From contig NC_079498.1 of NCBI RefSeq assembly GCF_030052815.1, forward strand, positions 79,284,992 to 79,348,991: a stretch of DNA of 64,000 nucleotides, written 5' to 3'. Within the stretch, counting starts at the first letter, position 1. Each line of letters opens with the position of its first letter. This DNA is from Hevea brasiliensis. Taxonomy: Eukaryota > Streptophyta > Magnoliopsida > Malpighiales > Euphorbiaceae. The position numbers and the translations under genes are program-made. Shown piece by piece: positions 12,621 to 24,953 of the stretch. The notes under the pieces were generated by a model. That model saw only the letters and a list, made by a program, of their open reading frames with translations, did no database searches and had not been told where the DNA came from.

Positions 12621-13143
12621 TGTTAGTAGTATGCCCTAGAGCATATCATTTAGTATGTATCTTGTACATATTTTATTAATAAAAGGCATTTTTACTTTTC
12701 TGTTTACATAATATGTTTATGTGTAATAGAAAAGGTCCATTGATATTTTGTTAGAAATTCTATTCTTAAGTTGTTAAGAATATAAGTGACGGTATTTCTA
12801 GCACAAAGTATCATAAATTAATTCACAATCGAGGATACTTCACACAAGACATGACTTATCCATAAAGATTGTATTCATGTTTGTTCCCAATGTATTTATT
12901 TGAGATATAAATAAAATAGAATGGTGAGTCTCATGCCATATAACAAATATGATAGGCACTTATACATGATAAGTAGGTCGAACCAGTGACATTTATGACA
13001 AGCACATGGAGTTTACTCTTGTCAATGTATTGTCATAAATCATATTAGTGCATACAATCTTTAGACCTAAGATAGCACAGTTATCTTGTATATAGGTGGT
13101 TTGAGTTTGATACTACTTTCATACTTATACTGTGTATGGGTAT
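12621..13143 (+). repeat. 3' LTR of element A, first part
   Basis: It begins TGTTAGTAGTATGCCC and runs to TGTGTATGGGTAT, where element B is inserted. With 22662-24219 it forms one LTR of about 2.08 kb. Confidence 0.92.
13139..13143. repeat. Left TSD of element B (ggtat)
   Basis: ggtat directly before the B terminus TGAAGGAACGG is repeated directly after the other end at 22657-22661. It falls inside GTATGGGTATATGGG of the host LTR, as read without interruption at 5705-5720. Confidence 0.95.
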
Positions 13144-15236
13144 TGAAGGAACGGAAGCGTGAAAAACACAAGATTATGCCATTAAATTCAAAAATTTTCA
13201 TCTAGGGTCACATGCACCATGCAAGATTTATTTTTATCTATTTGATTTCAATGATAAACAACATATTAAAACTCTTTTAATATGTTTTTGGATATGTATT
13301 TGCCATTTAAGATTTTAAAATTAATCAGATTAATTTTAGAACCCTAGATTAAATCAAGAATGATTACACTAACCTCTTGATGTGCTGCAATGTTCTGCGC
13401 TTTGAGATTCATCTTCAGGACACCAGATGTTGTCCCTCTAGCTTGTCCACACCAAGAACACCTATGGCAGCCCTTGAACAGCTTCTAAAGCCTTTTCTAT
13501 TAATTAGAAATTCAAGTTCTGCCTTTTAAGAGATTAGAGATGTAGACAGGACACTAGAAACAATTTTTAGTGTTCTTAATTCAAGAGATTGATGGCTAAT
13601 CTCTTTGAATTGATGAGAGATGAAGAGAAATAGCTGGAGAGGCTCAAAGTGGCGTGACAATTGAGAGGAGAGGCTGCTGGCTATGTTTTCTTTTAATAAC
13701 CACACTTAAATAGCTAGGTTAACACATTAAACCCTAGCCACATGTCACCTTATGATTAGCTCTAGGTTTAAGTGACCCAATCACATTGTGCCAAGTGTCA
13801 AACCGATATTTAATCTTGATTTTAATCATCTTACATGATTAAAAAACATTTGGCAAGCTTATGTGTTATGCCATGTGTCACCATTTCATGGTGCCACGTG
13901 TCACACTGTGAAATGACCAAAATGCCCCTGTGTCTTAATTTTGAGTTCTTAACCCAAAATAATTATTTTCTTCTTCTAATTAATTTATATCAAATATAAA
14001 TTAATTAATTAATCTCTATTAATTAATTTCTCATCAATTAAATTCATATTTAAACATTTTAAATATAAATTTAATTTATACTACACATCCAATAATCTAG
14101 ATTTGGTTTTAAGTCATGCTGGGGACTTTGCAATCTAATTGCAAACCAAACCTATTTAATTAATCAATTAAACTCTTTAATTAATTAATTAAATCATATT
14201 TAAATAGGTAATAACTTGTGTATGTTTTACTAGGCTCATCACTAATTGGCAATGAGACATGATATCAACTCTTAATATCATTAGAAATCTTTCTTACCAT
14301 AAATGATTTCTCTAAATCATTTTATGAACCTCATAGACCATGGTTAACACCTAGCATAGCATGCCATGGCCACCCAATTAGTAATAAGATTTACCTTAAA
14401 TGAACCTATAATCATATGTTACCATGCACTAGAATCTCTCTGTTACAAAATCCCAACTCAAGCTGGAGTCATGGTTTATGTCAAACTCCATTTGCTATGA
14501 ATATTATGTTCTCTTTTAATTCCAGTTCTTGATTAAAAAGATTTTCTCATCAGAAACTCTTTTCTGAATAAATCTATCTGTCCCGCCAGAACTTGAAACA
14601 TCAAGAACAATTAAATGAACATAGGATTTTATCTCTATTTACTTAGAGGAACAGATTCCTTCTTGATCAACACCTACCTCCATATATAACTAGCAGAGCC
14701 AACACATGCCCATATACCCATACATAGTACAAGTATGAAAGCAGATCAAACTCAAACTACCTATATACAAGATAACTGTGCTATCTCAGTCTAAAGATTA
14801 TATGCATCGATATGATTTATGACAAAACATTGACAAGAGTAAACTCCATGTGCTTGTCATAAGTGTCACCGATTCGCCTAGTTATCATTTATAAGTGACT
14901 TTCATGTTTGTTATATGGCATGAGACTCACCATTCCATCTTATTTATATCTCATATAAATAACTTGGGAACAAACATGAATGCAATCTTTCTGGATAAGT
15001 CATGTCCTTATTATGAAGTATCCTCGATTGTGAACCTATTTATGATACTTTGTGCTAGAAATATTGTCACTCATATTCTTAACAACTTAAGAATAATATT
15101 TCTAACAAAATATCAATGGACCTTTTCTATTACACATAAATATATTATGTAAACGGAAAAGTGGAAATGCCTTTTATTATTAAAAATATGTACAAGATAC
15201 ATACTAAATGATATGCTCTAGGGCATACTACTAACA
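13144..15236 (-). repeat. 3' LTR of element B (2,093 bp)
   Basis: It is bounded by TGAAGGAACGG and GCATACTACTAACA (reverse complements of the family termini). It is 14 bases shorter than its partner, largely from single-base losses clustered after 14560. The reverse TATA site reads CTTAAATAG near 13705, weaker than in E. Confidence 0.93.
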
Positions 15237-15250
15237 ATCTCCCACTAGCA
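15237..15250 (-). other. Polypurine tract of element B
   Basis: Read on the minus strand this is TGCTAGTGGGAGAT, adjacent to the 3' LTR and directly after the pol stop codon at 15251-15253. Confidence 0.85.
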
Positions 15251-16860
15251 CTAGAGCCATTCATTACAATATCTTAGACCTATCTTCTCAAGATGTCGGT
15301 CTAATCGAGTCTGTGACATAGGCTTAGTGAATGGATCAGCTGGATTTTCAGCTGATGTTATTTTTCTGCATGGCTATATCGCCTTGCCCAACTATATCTC
15401 TGATAATGTGGTAGTGCCTTTCTATGTGTTTGGACTTCTGGTGAGACCTTGGTTCCCAAGCTCAGAGGATCGCTCCATTGTTGTCACAAAGGTAATGGAA
15501 CCGCCGACTCAATGGAAGGAACTACTGTAAGTTCATCACGAACTTCTTTATCCAAACGACTTCTTTTGCAAAGATTCGATGCAAAGAATATACTCACCCT
15601 CGAGTGGAATCTGCAATGCGTGCTCGCTTGGAACTCTTCCAACCGATCGCACCTCCATTACAAATGAACACATATCCAGAGGTAGACTTTCTATCATCGA
15701 TATCCGATTGGAAATCGTAATCGATAACCATCCAATTGCAAGTCTCCACCTCCATAAATCAAGAATAAATCCTTAGTTCTTCTCAAGTACTTAAGGATAT
15801 TCTTGATACTATCCATGTTCCAAACTCGATTGGATTGATACCGCTAGTCAAACTAATAAAGATATGCGATATCCGCCTAGTACACAACATTGCATACATT
15901 AATCTTCCAATAGCCGAAGCATATGGAATCCTGGCCATCTTATCTCTTTCTTCAGGTGTCTTTGGAGACATCTCTTTAGAAAGGTGGATACCATGTCTCA
16001 CTGGTAACAATCCTCTCTTGGAATCAAGCATGTTAAACCTCTTTAACACCTTTTCCAAGTATAGACTTTGGGATAAACCAATTATTCTTTTCGCTCTATC
16101 TCTATAGATGCGAATCCCAAGAATATAGGTTTCCTCCCCTAAGTCTTTCATGGAGAATGTATTTGACAACCATACCTTTATAGTCGTCAACATACATGTA
16201 TCATTACCCATCAACAGTATGTCATCCACATATAAGACAAGGAAAGTGATAGCACTGTCACTAACCTTCTTATATACACATGGCTCATCCTCATTTTTGA
16301 TAAAACAAAAGATTTAATGGCTTCATCAAAACGGATGTTCCAACTCCTCGAAGCTTGTTTCAACCCATAAATAGATCGCTTTAGCTTGCATACCTTGGAA
16401 CCATCTTGGGATTCAAATCCCCTAGGTTGTTCCATGAAAATGTTTTCTTCAATGTATCCATTGAGAAAAGTCGCTTTGACATCCATCCGCCAAATCTCAT
16501 AATCATAGTATGCAGCTATTGCTAATAAAATCCTAATTGATTTAAGCATGGCAACAAAGTAGAAAGTCTCCTCATAGTCTATTCCTTGCCTTTGCCAAAC
16601 CCTTTCGCTACTAGCCTTGCCTTATAGGTCTCTACCTTTCCATCATAACCAATTTTCTTCTTGAAAACCCATTTGTTCCCTATAGGTACAATACCTTCAG
16701 GTGGGTCAACAAGATCCCAAACTTGATTCTTATACATGGAATCAATCTCGGATTTCATAGTATCAATCCATTTTGAAGAGTCTATATCTGATATAGCTTC
16801 TTCATAGGTAAGTGGATCATCTCCATGATCTACTTCTTCATGAGTAGACAACTCTTGTTC
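15251..16860 (-). pseudogene. Copia RT and RNase H (element B), degenerate
   Basis: On the minus strand, RT blocks run from about 16860 down and RNase H ends at the stop at 15251. The YVDD box spans about 16220; a frameshift at that very place splits the reading into 16211-16549 and 15783-16229. RNase H (15251-15780) is broken repeatedly, and many differences from E are of the kind CTG in E to CG in B (for example near 15306, 15471, 15570 and 15605). Those may be sequence errors rather than real mutations. No functional product is expected as written. Confidence 0.85.
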
Positions 16861-17940
16861 TTCTTCATGAAGAAAACCATATCTCACCGGGTGGGTGAGA
16901 TACCACGGTTGTTCTACGAGGAACAAATTGTAGATGTTTCATCAATGGGTATAGGTTGACTAGATGGATCTATATCCATCTGATCTGTTGGTTGGTCAGA
17001 ATTCTCCAATTCTAACTCTATTTGCCTTCCTTTGCCTCCTTCTTGAACAAACTGTTGTTCAAGAAATGTGGCATCTCTACTTATTACAACCTTTTGTGAA
17101 GTAGGCAAATAAAAATAATATCCAAAACTATCTTTTGGATATCCAACAAATCGACCTTTTCTCGATCCGGTCTCCAATTTATCGTTGTTGACTTTTGATA
17201 TAAGCTGGACAACCCCAAATCTTAACATGCTTAAGACTTGGTTTTCTTCCATGCCATATCTCATAAGGTGTGGAAGAAACTGATTTTGATGGAATCCTAT
17301 TCAGAATATATATAAAGCTGATTCTAATGCAAATCCCCAAAAGAAGATTGGCATATCAGTATAGCTCATCATACTACGTACCATATCCAATAAGGTACGA
17401 TTTCTCCTTTCAGATACACAATTCACCGTATGGCGTTCTCGGAGGAGTCACCGAGAAACAATGCCATGCTCTCTCAAGTATTCATCAAATTCAGTACTCA
17501 AATATTCACCTCCACGATCTGATCGAAGAGCTTTAATACTTTTTCCTGTTTGATTTTCTACTTTAGATTTAAATTCTTTAAACTTTTCAAAGGATTCATG
17601 TTTGTATTTCATCAAATACAAATATCCAAACCTTGATTTATCATCAGTAAAGGTAATAAAATAATGAAAGCCCCCTCTAGCCATTTCTTTAAAGGGACCA
17701 CATACATCACTATGTATTAGTTCCAAAATATTTTCAGCTCTTAGCCCTTGTCCAACAAAGGGTGATCTAGTCATTTTGCCTTGAAGGCAAGATTCACAAG
17801 TTGGAGTAGGCTCAGGGCCCAATGAGGATAGAATCCCCATTTTCTCCAATTTTGCAATCCTATCTTCTGCAACATGACATAACGTTAAGTGCCAAATATA
17901 TTTTGAACTTGAGTTGGTTTTCACCATGGCATTGCATTCT
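16861..17940 (-). pseudogene. Copia integrase (element B), degenerate
   Basis: The part at 17448-17927 encodes the HHCC finger (TLCHVAED, CESCLQGK), the first Asp (IHSDVCGPF) and the second Asp (LRSDRGGEY). The catalytic Glu block (SERRNRT) is still present near 17405-17425, but in a different frame, after a damaged stretch around 17425-17460. The integrase carboxy part lies at 16914-17264 with a frame break. The amino-terminal side begins abruptly at a deletion junction near 17950, where the pre-integrase start and protease are missing. Confidence 0.85.
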
Positions 17941-17961
17941 TTTAGATTGCTATACTCTGGG

Positions 17962-18007
17962 TAGTGGAAACACTTTCATGTTGGCAGTGGAAACACTTTC
18001 CTTTGCC
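17962..18007 (-). repeat. Two 23-bp tandem copies at the gag zinc knuckle (element B)
   Basis: Units 17962-17984 and 17985-18007 share GTGGAAACACTTTC. C and A have one unit, E has four. The unit codes for the start of the CCHC knuckle, and one extra copy shifts the frame. Confidence 0.85.
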
Positions 18008-18762
18008 TTTGTCAGCTTTGGTCTTCCCTTTCTATTTAGCTATTTTCTTGGAAGGACCAGGAATCTGAGGTTTCTTTTTCTTATTGCCCTTCTTCTTGTT
18101 GGACTTTCCAGCAGAAGAAGATGCAACCAAAGCTACCTCTTATCCTTTATTGCCCGGCATATTCTTTTGGGCAATAACCAGCATGTTGAGTAATTCAGCT
18201 AAGGTGCATTCCTGTTTAGTCATATGGAAATTTGTCACAAAATTTCCAAAAGACTCAGGAAGGGACTGAAGGATCAAATCCGTTTGTAGTTGGAAATCCA
18301 TGTTGAAGTCAAGATGTTCCAACTGCTCAATCAGCCGAATCATCTTGTGGACATGATCCCCAACATTCTGTCCCTCAGACATCCTCATACGGAATAACTG
18401 TCTAGATATCTCATACCTAGCATTCCTGCTGTGCTCACCATACAACTCTTGTAGGTGAAGGAGGATCTCACTCGCACTCTGCATGTTCTCATGTTGCTTC
18501 TGTAACTCATTACTCATAGAAGCAAGCATGTAACACTTAGCTCTCATATCATGCTCCTTCCACTTGTCCAAAGTTTCATGTTCCTCTTGTGTGGCCTCCG
18601 GAGGTAAGGGACCAGAACATTTGAATCTAGAACATATCCTATATGTTCAAGGTTCAGACAAGTTTCAAATTTCTTAGCCAATCGCATGATTAGGTCCTGT
18701 CAACTGTTGTGATCAAGTATGCTTGCAAGGATATTGGATGGTGGTGGTTGTTTTGTGCTCAT
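17985..18762 (-). pseudogene. Copia gag (element B), degenerate
   Basis: The start codon is at 18762 on the minus strand (Met-Ser-Thr-Lys-Gln-Pro-Pro). A base loss near 18612 shifts the frame; the part at 18140-18571 is open and encodes the central Gag domain, homologous to 9089-9490 in A. The lysine-rich tail follows, then the knuckle start with its 23-bp duplication. The rest of the knuckle and the protease are deleted: the sequence runs from CCAGAGTATAG directly into the pre-integrase segment. This deletion is identical in E. Confidence 0.85.
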
Positions 18763-20533
18763 TTTTATCGTAAAATTAATCGCAGAAAATAACCAGATTA
18801 ATTAGTAAATGTATCATGTAATTAACCAAAATGATTATGGTCTTTTAATCAAATTGGTCCTCCCACTAACTTAGCGAATCCTACACTTCCAAAGTAGAAA
18901 ATGGAAATCCTAGTTGGATGGATTTCTAGTGGGTGATTGAATTCTTATAATTCTATTGATCATCCTCAGGTACATCCATTATTGGAATTACAATAAACTA
19001 TAAGTGAGCAACTCCTTGCCCATCACATCTCATGTGAGGTTCAATCCTTTACCTAGCCCCTAATGCTCAAAATCTCAGGTACATCCATTATTGACTTATC
19101 TTGCATTAGTTAAGTTGATCCCATTGAGCCAGTAATTATGCAAATAATTTTAATGTCCTCAGGTACATCCAATATTGGCCACCAAACCATTTACATATTT
19201 ACAACATCTCATGCTTAACAATTATTCTTAAGAAAATCTCTTAAATTAATTGCATCTCATGCAACTATTTAAAATTTCTTAAAATAATTGCCCCAATGGA
19301 GGGCTTATGTTATAATTACTTTAATTATAGCATTTCCAACTTAATCATTTATTTGGAAGATTTTATAGCCATCCTAATTACTATTAAAGTCTCACTTTGC
19401 ACATTATCCATTTAGCATGCATATATCATATAATTGCATACATTCCCATACATCTCATGCATTCATGGATAAGCAGTAAATATGGTATGATCATGGACTT
19501 TCTAAGGGATTCAATTCTGAGCCACCAAGAATTGAATCAGGGCATTCCTAGGTGCATTTCATTCATTCATTTTACAAGAGTTGCTGAAGGAGTACATAAT
19601 CAACACTTGATATTGAATTCCTCCCACTGGTCCCACCAATGCTCTTGACCTCCTTGAACTTCTTGCAATCCAATATTACATAGTAATCCTTGGCATACCA
19701 AGGCGAATTTACAAGAACTTAAATATATGAAATTACAACCCAAAAATATTACAAACTTAATAATACATGCCCAAAATAAATTAAAATAAATTAATTAATT
19801 TACAATTCTAAAGAAACATAAAAGAAATAAATCTAATCACATTGGTCTTTTATAGTCCATGATCATCCATCATGCATATCACTATTTAACAATTAAATGA
19901 AACATACATACTTAAATTAAATTGAATATCTCATATTCAACTTAAAAATCCAGATTTGAATATGATTCAAATAAATTTAAAAATTCAGATTTGAATCTCA
20001 TTCAAACAAATTTAAAAATTCAGATTTGAATCACATTCAAACAACTTCAAAAATTCAGATTTGAATCACATTCAAACATTTTTAAAAAAATCAGATTTGA
20101 ATCACATTCAAATATTTTTTTAAAAATCAGATCTGAATTTTATTGAATCAATTTTAAAAAATCAGATTTAAATATGATTCAAACAACTTTAAAAATTCAT
20201 ATTTGAATCACATTCAAACAACTTTTAAAATTCAGATTTGAATCACATTCAAACAATTTTTTAAAATTCTGATTTGAATCATAATTTAATTGTGTGATTA
20301 AAACAACTAATTAAACACTTTAATTAGTCAAAGAATAGGCCTTAGATCATACAACAATTGCAGAATTAAAAGCCAAACCTTGATCCACCCATGGAACCAT
20401 TGTTGCCGCCACCAATGGTGGCTTCACCATGTGTGCCGCCACACCTCATGATCCAACCAGCAATGAATCTCTTGATCTCATGATCAAACACACAATTAAA
20501 TTATATAATCAATAATCTAAATGGCAAATATAG
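18763..20533 (-). other. Untranslated leader of element B
   Basis: It is homologous to the leaders of A, C and E, with the three-copy CCTCAGGTACATCC motif (about 18966, 19075, 19158) and a long ~35-base tandem array (19951-20280). No sense-strand coding is recognised. Confidence 0.75.
19951..20280 (-). repeat. Leader tandem array, about 9-10 units (element B)
   Basis: Successive units begin CAGATTTGAATCACATTC and end in an A-rich tract. This is the longest array of the family in the window. Several unit variants (for example CAGATCTGAATTTTATT) occur in the same order in E. Confidence 0.85.
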
Positions 20534-20547
20534 TGGCTCTGATACCA
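20534..20547 (-). other. Primer-binding site of element B
   Basis: On the minus strand it reads TGGTATCAGAGCCA, an exact initiator Met-tRNA complement, two bases from the 5' LTR. Confidence 0.92.
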
Positions 20548-20549
20548 AT

Positions 20550-22656
20550 TGAAGGAACGGAAGCGTGAAAAACACAAGATTATACCATTGAATTTAAAAA
20601 TTTTCATCTAGGGTCACATGCACCATGCAAGATTTATTTTTATCTATTTGATTTCAATGATAAACAACATATTAAAACTCTTTTAATATGTTTTTGGATA
20701 TGTATTTGCCATTTAAGATTTTAAAATTAATCAGATTAATTTTAGAACCCTAGATTAAATCAAGAACGATTACACTAACCTCTTGATGTGCTGCAACGTG
20801 TCTGCGCCTTTGAGATTCGTCTTCAGGACACCAGATGTTGTCCCTCTAGCTTGTCCACACCAAGAACACCTATGGCCACCCTTGAACAGCTTCTAAAGCC
20901 TTTTCTATTAATTAGAAATTCAAGTTCTGCCTTTTAAGAGATTAGAGATGTAAACAGGACACTAGAAACAATTTCTAGTGTTCTTAATTCAAGAGATTGA
21001 TGGCTAATCTCTTTGAATTGATGAAAGATGAAGAGAAATAGCTGGAGAGGCTCAAAGTGGCGTGACAATTGAGAGGAGAGGCTGCTGGCTATGTTTTCTT
21101 TTCATAACCACACTTAAATAGCTAGGTTAACACATTAAACCCTAGCCACATGTCACCTTATGATTAGCTCTAGGTTTAAGTGACCCAATCACATTGTGCC
21201 AAGTGTCAAACCTATATTTAATCTTGATTTTAATCATCTTACATGATTAAAAAACATTTGGCAAGCTTATGTGTTATGCCATGTGTCACCATTTCATGGT
21301 GCCACGTGTCACACTGTGAAATGACCAAAATGCCCCTGTGTCTTAATTTTGAGTTATTAACACAAAATATTTATTTTCTTCTTCTAATTAATTTATATCA
21401 AATATAAATTAATTAATTAATCTCTATTAATTAATTTCTCATCAATTAAATTCATATTTAAACATTTTAAATATAAATTTAATTTATACTACACATCCAA
21501 TAATCTAGATTTGGTTTCAAGTCATGCTAGGGACTTTGCAATCTAATTGCAAACCAAACCTATTTAATTAATCAATTAAACTCTTTAATTAATTAATTAA
21601 ATCATATTTAAATAGGTGATAACTTGTGTATGTGTGTGACTTACTAGGCTCATCACTAATTGGCAATGAGACATGATATCAACTCTTAATATCATTAGAA
21701 CTCTTTCTTACCATAAATGATTTCTCTAAATCATTTTATGAACCTCATAGACCATGGTTAACACCTAGCATAGCATGCCATGGCCACCCAATTAGTAATA
21801 AGATTTACCTTAAATGAACCTATAATCATATGTTACCATGCACTAGAATCTCTCTGTTACAAAATCCCAACTCAAGCTGGAGTCATGGTTTATGTCAAAC
21901 TCCATTTGCTATGAATATTATGTTCTCTCTTAATTCCAGTTCTTGATTAAAAAGATTTTCTCATCAGAAACTCTTTTCTGAATAAATCTATCTGTCCTGG
22001 CCAGGAACTTGAAACATCAAGAACAATTAAATGAACATAGGATTTTATCTCTATTTACTTAGAGGAACAGATTCCTTCTTGATTAACACCTACCTCCATA
22101 TATAACTAGCAGGAGCCAACACATGCCCATATACCCATACATAGTACAAGTATGAAAGCAGTATCAAACTCAAACTACCTATATACAAGATAACTGTGCT
22201 ATCTCAGGTCTAAAGATTATATGCACTGATATGATTTATGACAAAACATTGACAAGAGTAAACTCCATGTGCTTGTCATAAGTGTCACTGATTCGGCCTA
22301 CTTATCATTTATAAGTGCCTATCATGTTTGTTATATGGCATGAGACTCACCATTCCATCTTATTTATATCTCATATAAATAACTTGGGAACAAACATGAA
22401 TACAATCTTTCTGGATAAGTCATGTCCTTATTATGAAGTATCCTCGATTGTGAACCTATTTATGATACTTTGTGCTAGAAATATTGTCACTCATATTCTT
22501 AACAACTTAAGAATAATATTTCTAACAAAATATCAATGGACCTTTTCTATTACACATAAATATATTATGTAAACGGAAAAGTGGAAATGCCTTTTATTAT
22601 TAAAAATATGTACAAGATACATACTAAATGATATGCTCTAGGGCATACTACTAACA
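20550..22656 (-). repeat. 5' LTR of element B (2,107 bp)
   Basis: It is bounded by TGAAGGAACGG and ACTACTAACA. Apart from the clustered changes described in the findings, it is nearly the same as its partner at 13144-15236, so B inserted recently compared with A. Confidence 0.93.
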
Positions 22657-22661
22657 GGTAT
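22657..22661. repeat. Right TSD of element B (ggtat)
   Basis: It matches 13139-13143. Just after it, about ten bases of the host LTR present at 5718-5728 are missing. Confidence 0.95.
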
Positions 22662-24219
22662 ATGGGTCCTACTAGTTATATATAGAGGTAGGTGTTGATC
22701 AAGATGGAATCTGTTATCCTAAGTAAATAGGGATAAAATTCTATGTTCATTTAATTGTTCTTGATATTTCAAGTCCCTGGTCAGGACAGATAGATTTAAT
22801 CAGAAAAGAGTTTTTAATGAGAAAATCTTTTTAATCAAGAACTGGAATTAAAAGAGAACATAATATTCATAGCAAATGGGGTTTGACGTAAACCATGACT
22901 CCAACTCGAATTGGGATTTTATAACAGAGAGATTCTAGTGCATGGTAACATATAATTATAGGTTCATTTAAGGTAAACCTTATTATTGATTGGGTGGCTA
23001 TGGCATGCTATGCTAGGTGTTACCCACAGTCTATGAGCTGCATAAAATGATTTAGAGAAATCATTTATGGTAAGAAAGAGTTCTGATGATATTAAGAGTT
23101 GATATCATGTCTTATTGCCAATTAGTGATGAGCCTAGTGAGTCACACACATACACAAGTAATGATTTAATTAATTAATTAAAGAGTTTAATTGATTAATT
23201 AAATAGGTTTGGTTTGCAATTAGATTGTAAAGTCCCTAGCATTGCTTGAAACCAAATCTAGGTTATTGGATGTATAGTATAAGTTAAATTTATATTTAAA
23301 GTGTTTAAATATGAATTTAATTATGAGAAATTAATTAATAGAGATTAATTAATTGATTTATATTTGATATAAATTGATTAGAAGAAAAGAAATAATTATT
23401 TTGGGTTGAGAACTCAAAATTAAGACACAAGGATATTTTGATCATTTCACAGGGTGACATGTGGCGCCATGAGATGGTGACACATGGTACACAAATAAGC
23501 TTCCCATATGTCTTTTAATCATGTTAGATGATCAAAGTCAAGATTAAATATAGGTTTGACACTTGGCATGATGTGATTGGGTCAATTAAACCTAGAGCCA
23601 ATCAGAAGGTGACATGTGGCAAGGATTTTAAGTAGTGACCTAGCTATATAATGGAAAGGATGAAATAACAAAATATAATTTGCTCATTCATCCAAAGGTG
23701 CCACCACCCTTGCCTTGCTCTCCCTCTCATCTTCTTCATCTCTCATCAATTCAAAGAGAATAGCCAACAATCTCTTGAATTAAAAATACTAGAAATCGTT
23801 TCTAGTATCCTGTTTACATCTGTAATCTCTCAAAAGGCAAAACATGATTTTCTAATTGATTGAAAAAGCTTTAGAAGCTGTTCAATGGGCTGCCATTGGT
23901 GATCTTGGTGTGGTCAAGCTAGAGGGACAATATCTGGTGTCCTAGGCGCATCCCAAAGGTGCCAAACACACTGCAGTGCATCAAAAAGGTTAGTGCACTT
24001 GTTCCTGATCTAATTTAGGGTTCTAATGAATTAATCTGTTAATTCTAAAATCTTAAATGGTAAATGTAGATCCAAAATATATTAAAAGAGTTTTAATATG
24101 TTGTTTATCATTGAAACCAAATAGGTAAAAATGAATCTTGCATGATGCATGTGACCCTAGATGAAAAATTTTTGAATTTAATGATCTAAACTTATATTTT
24201 TTATGCTTTCGCTTCTTTA
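22662..24219 (+). repeat. 3' LTR of element A, second part
   Basis: It continues the LTR from the B insertion point and ends GCTTTCGCTTCTTTA, a degenerate form of the family end. The next three bases (att) match the first bases of the internal region, so the junction could instead mark a 5' LTR whose body was deleted. No ttaag TSD follows. Confidence 0.85.
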
Positions 24220-24222
24220 ATT

Positions 24223-24953
24223 TCTAGGTGCATTTCATTCATTTATTTTACAAGAGTTGCTGAAGGAGTACATAATTAACACTTGATCTTGATTTCCTCC
24301 CACTGGTCCCACCAATGCTCTTGACCTCCTTGATCTTTTTGCAATCTAATTACATTGTAATCCTTAGTGTACTAAAGCGAATTTGCAAGAATATGGACTT
24401 TAAAGTGCTCAAATAAATGAAATTACAACCCAAATTATTACAACACTTATAATACATGTCACCAAAATAAAATTAATTATTTTACAACCCAAAGAAAAAT
24501 AAAAGAAATAAATACAATCACATTGATTTTTTATTGTCCATGATCATCCATCATGCATATTACCATTTAACAATTAAATAAAATATACATACTAAAATTA
24601 AATTGAATATCTCATATTCAACTAAAAAATTCAGATTTGAATATCATTCAAACAAATTAAATTTAGAAACTCTTTCCAAATTTAATACCTTGAAAACAAT
24701 TTTCAAAATTTAATTGTGTGATCAAAATTCTTAATTAAAAAACTTAATTAAGCATGGGCCTAAAGACATACAATAATTATATATTGAAGCCTAACAACCA
24801 TGCGCACCAAGAGGAAAGCCTAACAACCATGCGAACCATGAGGTACACAACCATGCTGCTACCTTTTGGTGAATCTAAACAGCTTTAGATCAATCATAAT
24901 TTGATCAAAATCATACAATTAAATCTCAATATTCAATCTAAATGGCAAATATA
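24223..24953 (-). other. Leader fragment of element D
   Basis: It starts at a sequence matching the middle of the leader (CTAGGTGCATTTCATTCA, as near 19550 in B) and runs to the PBS. The tandem array is reduced to one or two units near 24630-24660. Confidence 0.75.

Larger units (their letters stand above)
13144..22656 (-). mobile_element. Copia element B, full-length minus-strand copy inserted in A
   Basis: 9,513 bases with LTRs at 13144-15236 and 20550-22656, a PPT, decayed pol and gag, a leader and a PBS, all on the minus strand, bounded by a perfect 5-bp TSD. It is younger than A, whose LTR it splits. Its gag and pol are joined by an internal deletion of the protease region, the same deletion seen in E. 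Its low-coordinate part (about 14560-17500) has clustered indels. Confidence 0.95.
5189..24219 (+). mobile_element. Copia element A, full-length but decayed, split by element B
   Basis: This plus-strand Ty1/copia element has a 5' LTR (5189-7302), PBS, leader, gag, IN, RT, RNase H, a polypurine tract and a 3' LTR divided into 12621-13143 and 22662-24219 by element B. The five bases before it are ttaag, but the bases after 24219 are not, so the right junction has been altered. It lacks the protease motif and has many stops and indels. The RT motifs look Angela/BARE-like; that assignment is from memory of family features. Confidence 0.85.

Noticed and set aside
15327..15776. Plus-strand frames at 15327-15776 opposite B RNase H
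   Set aside because: They are antisense to a recognised RNase H region in a patch full of suspected indels.
20534..20547. tRNA-like text at the PBS sites
   Set aside because: Only 12-14 bases match the Met-tRNA end; no cloverleaf follows, so these are primer-binding sites, not tRNA genes.
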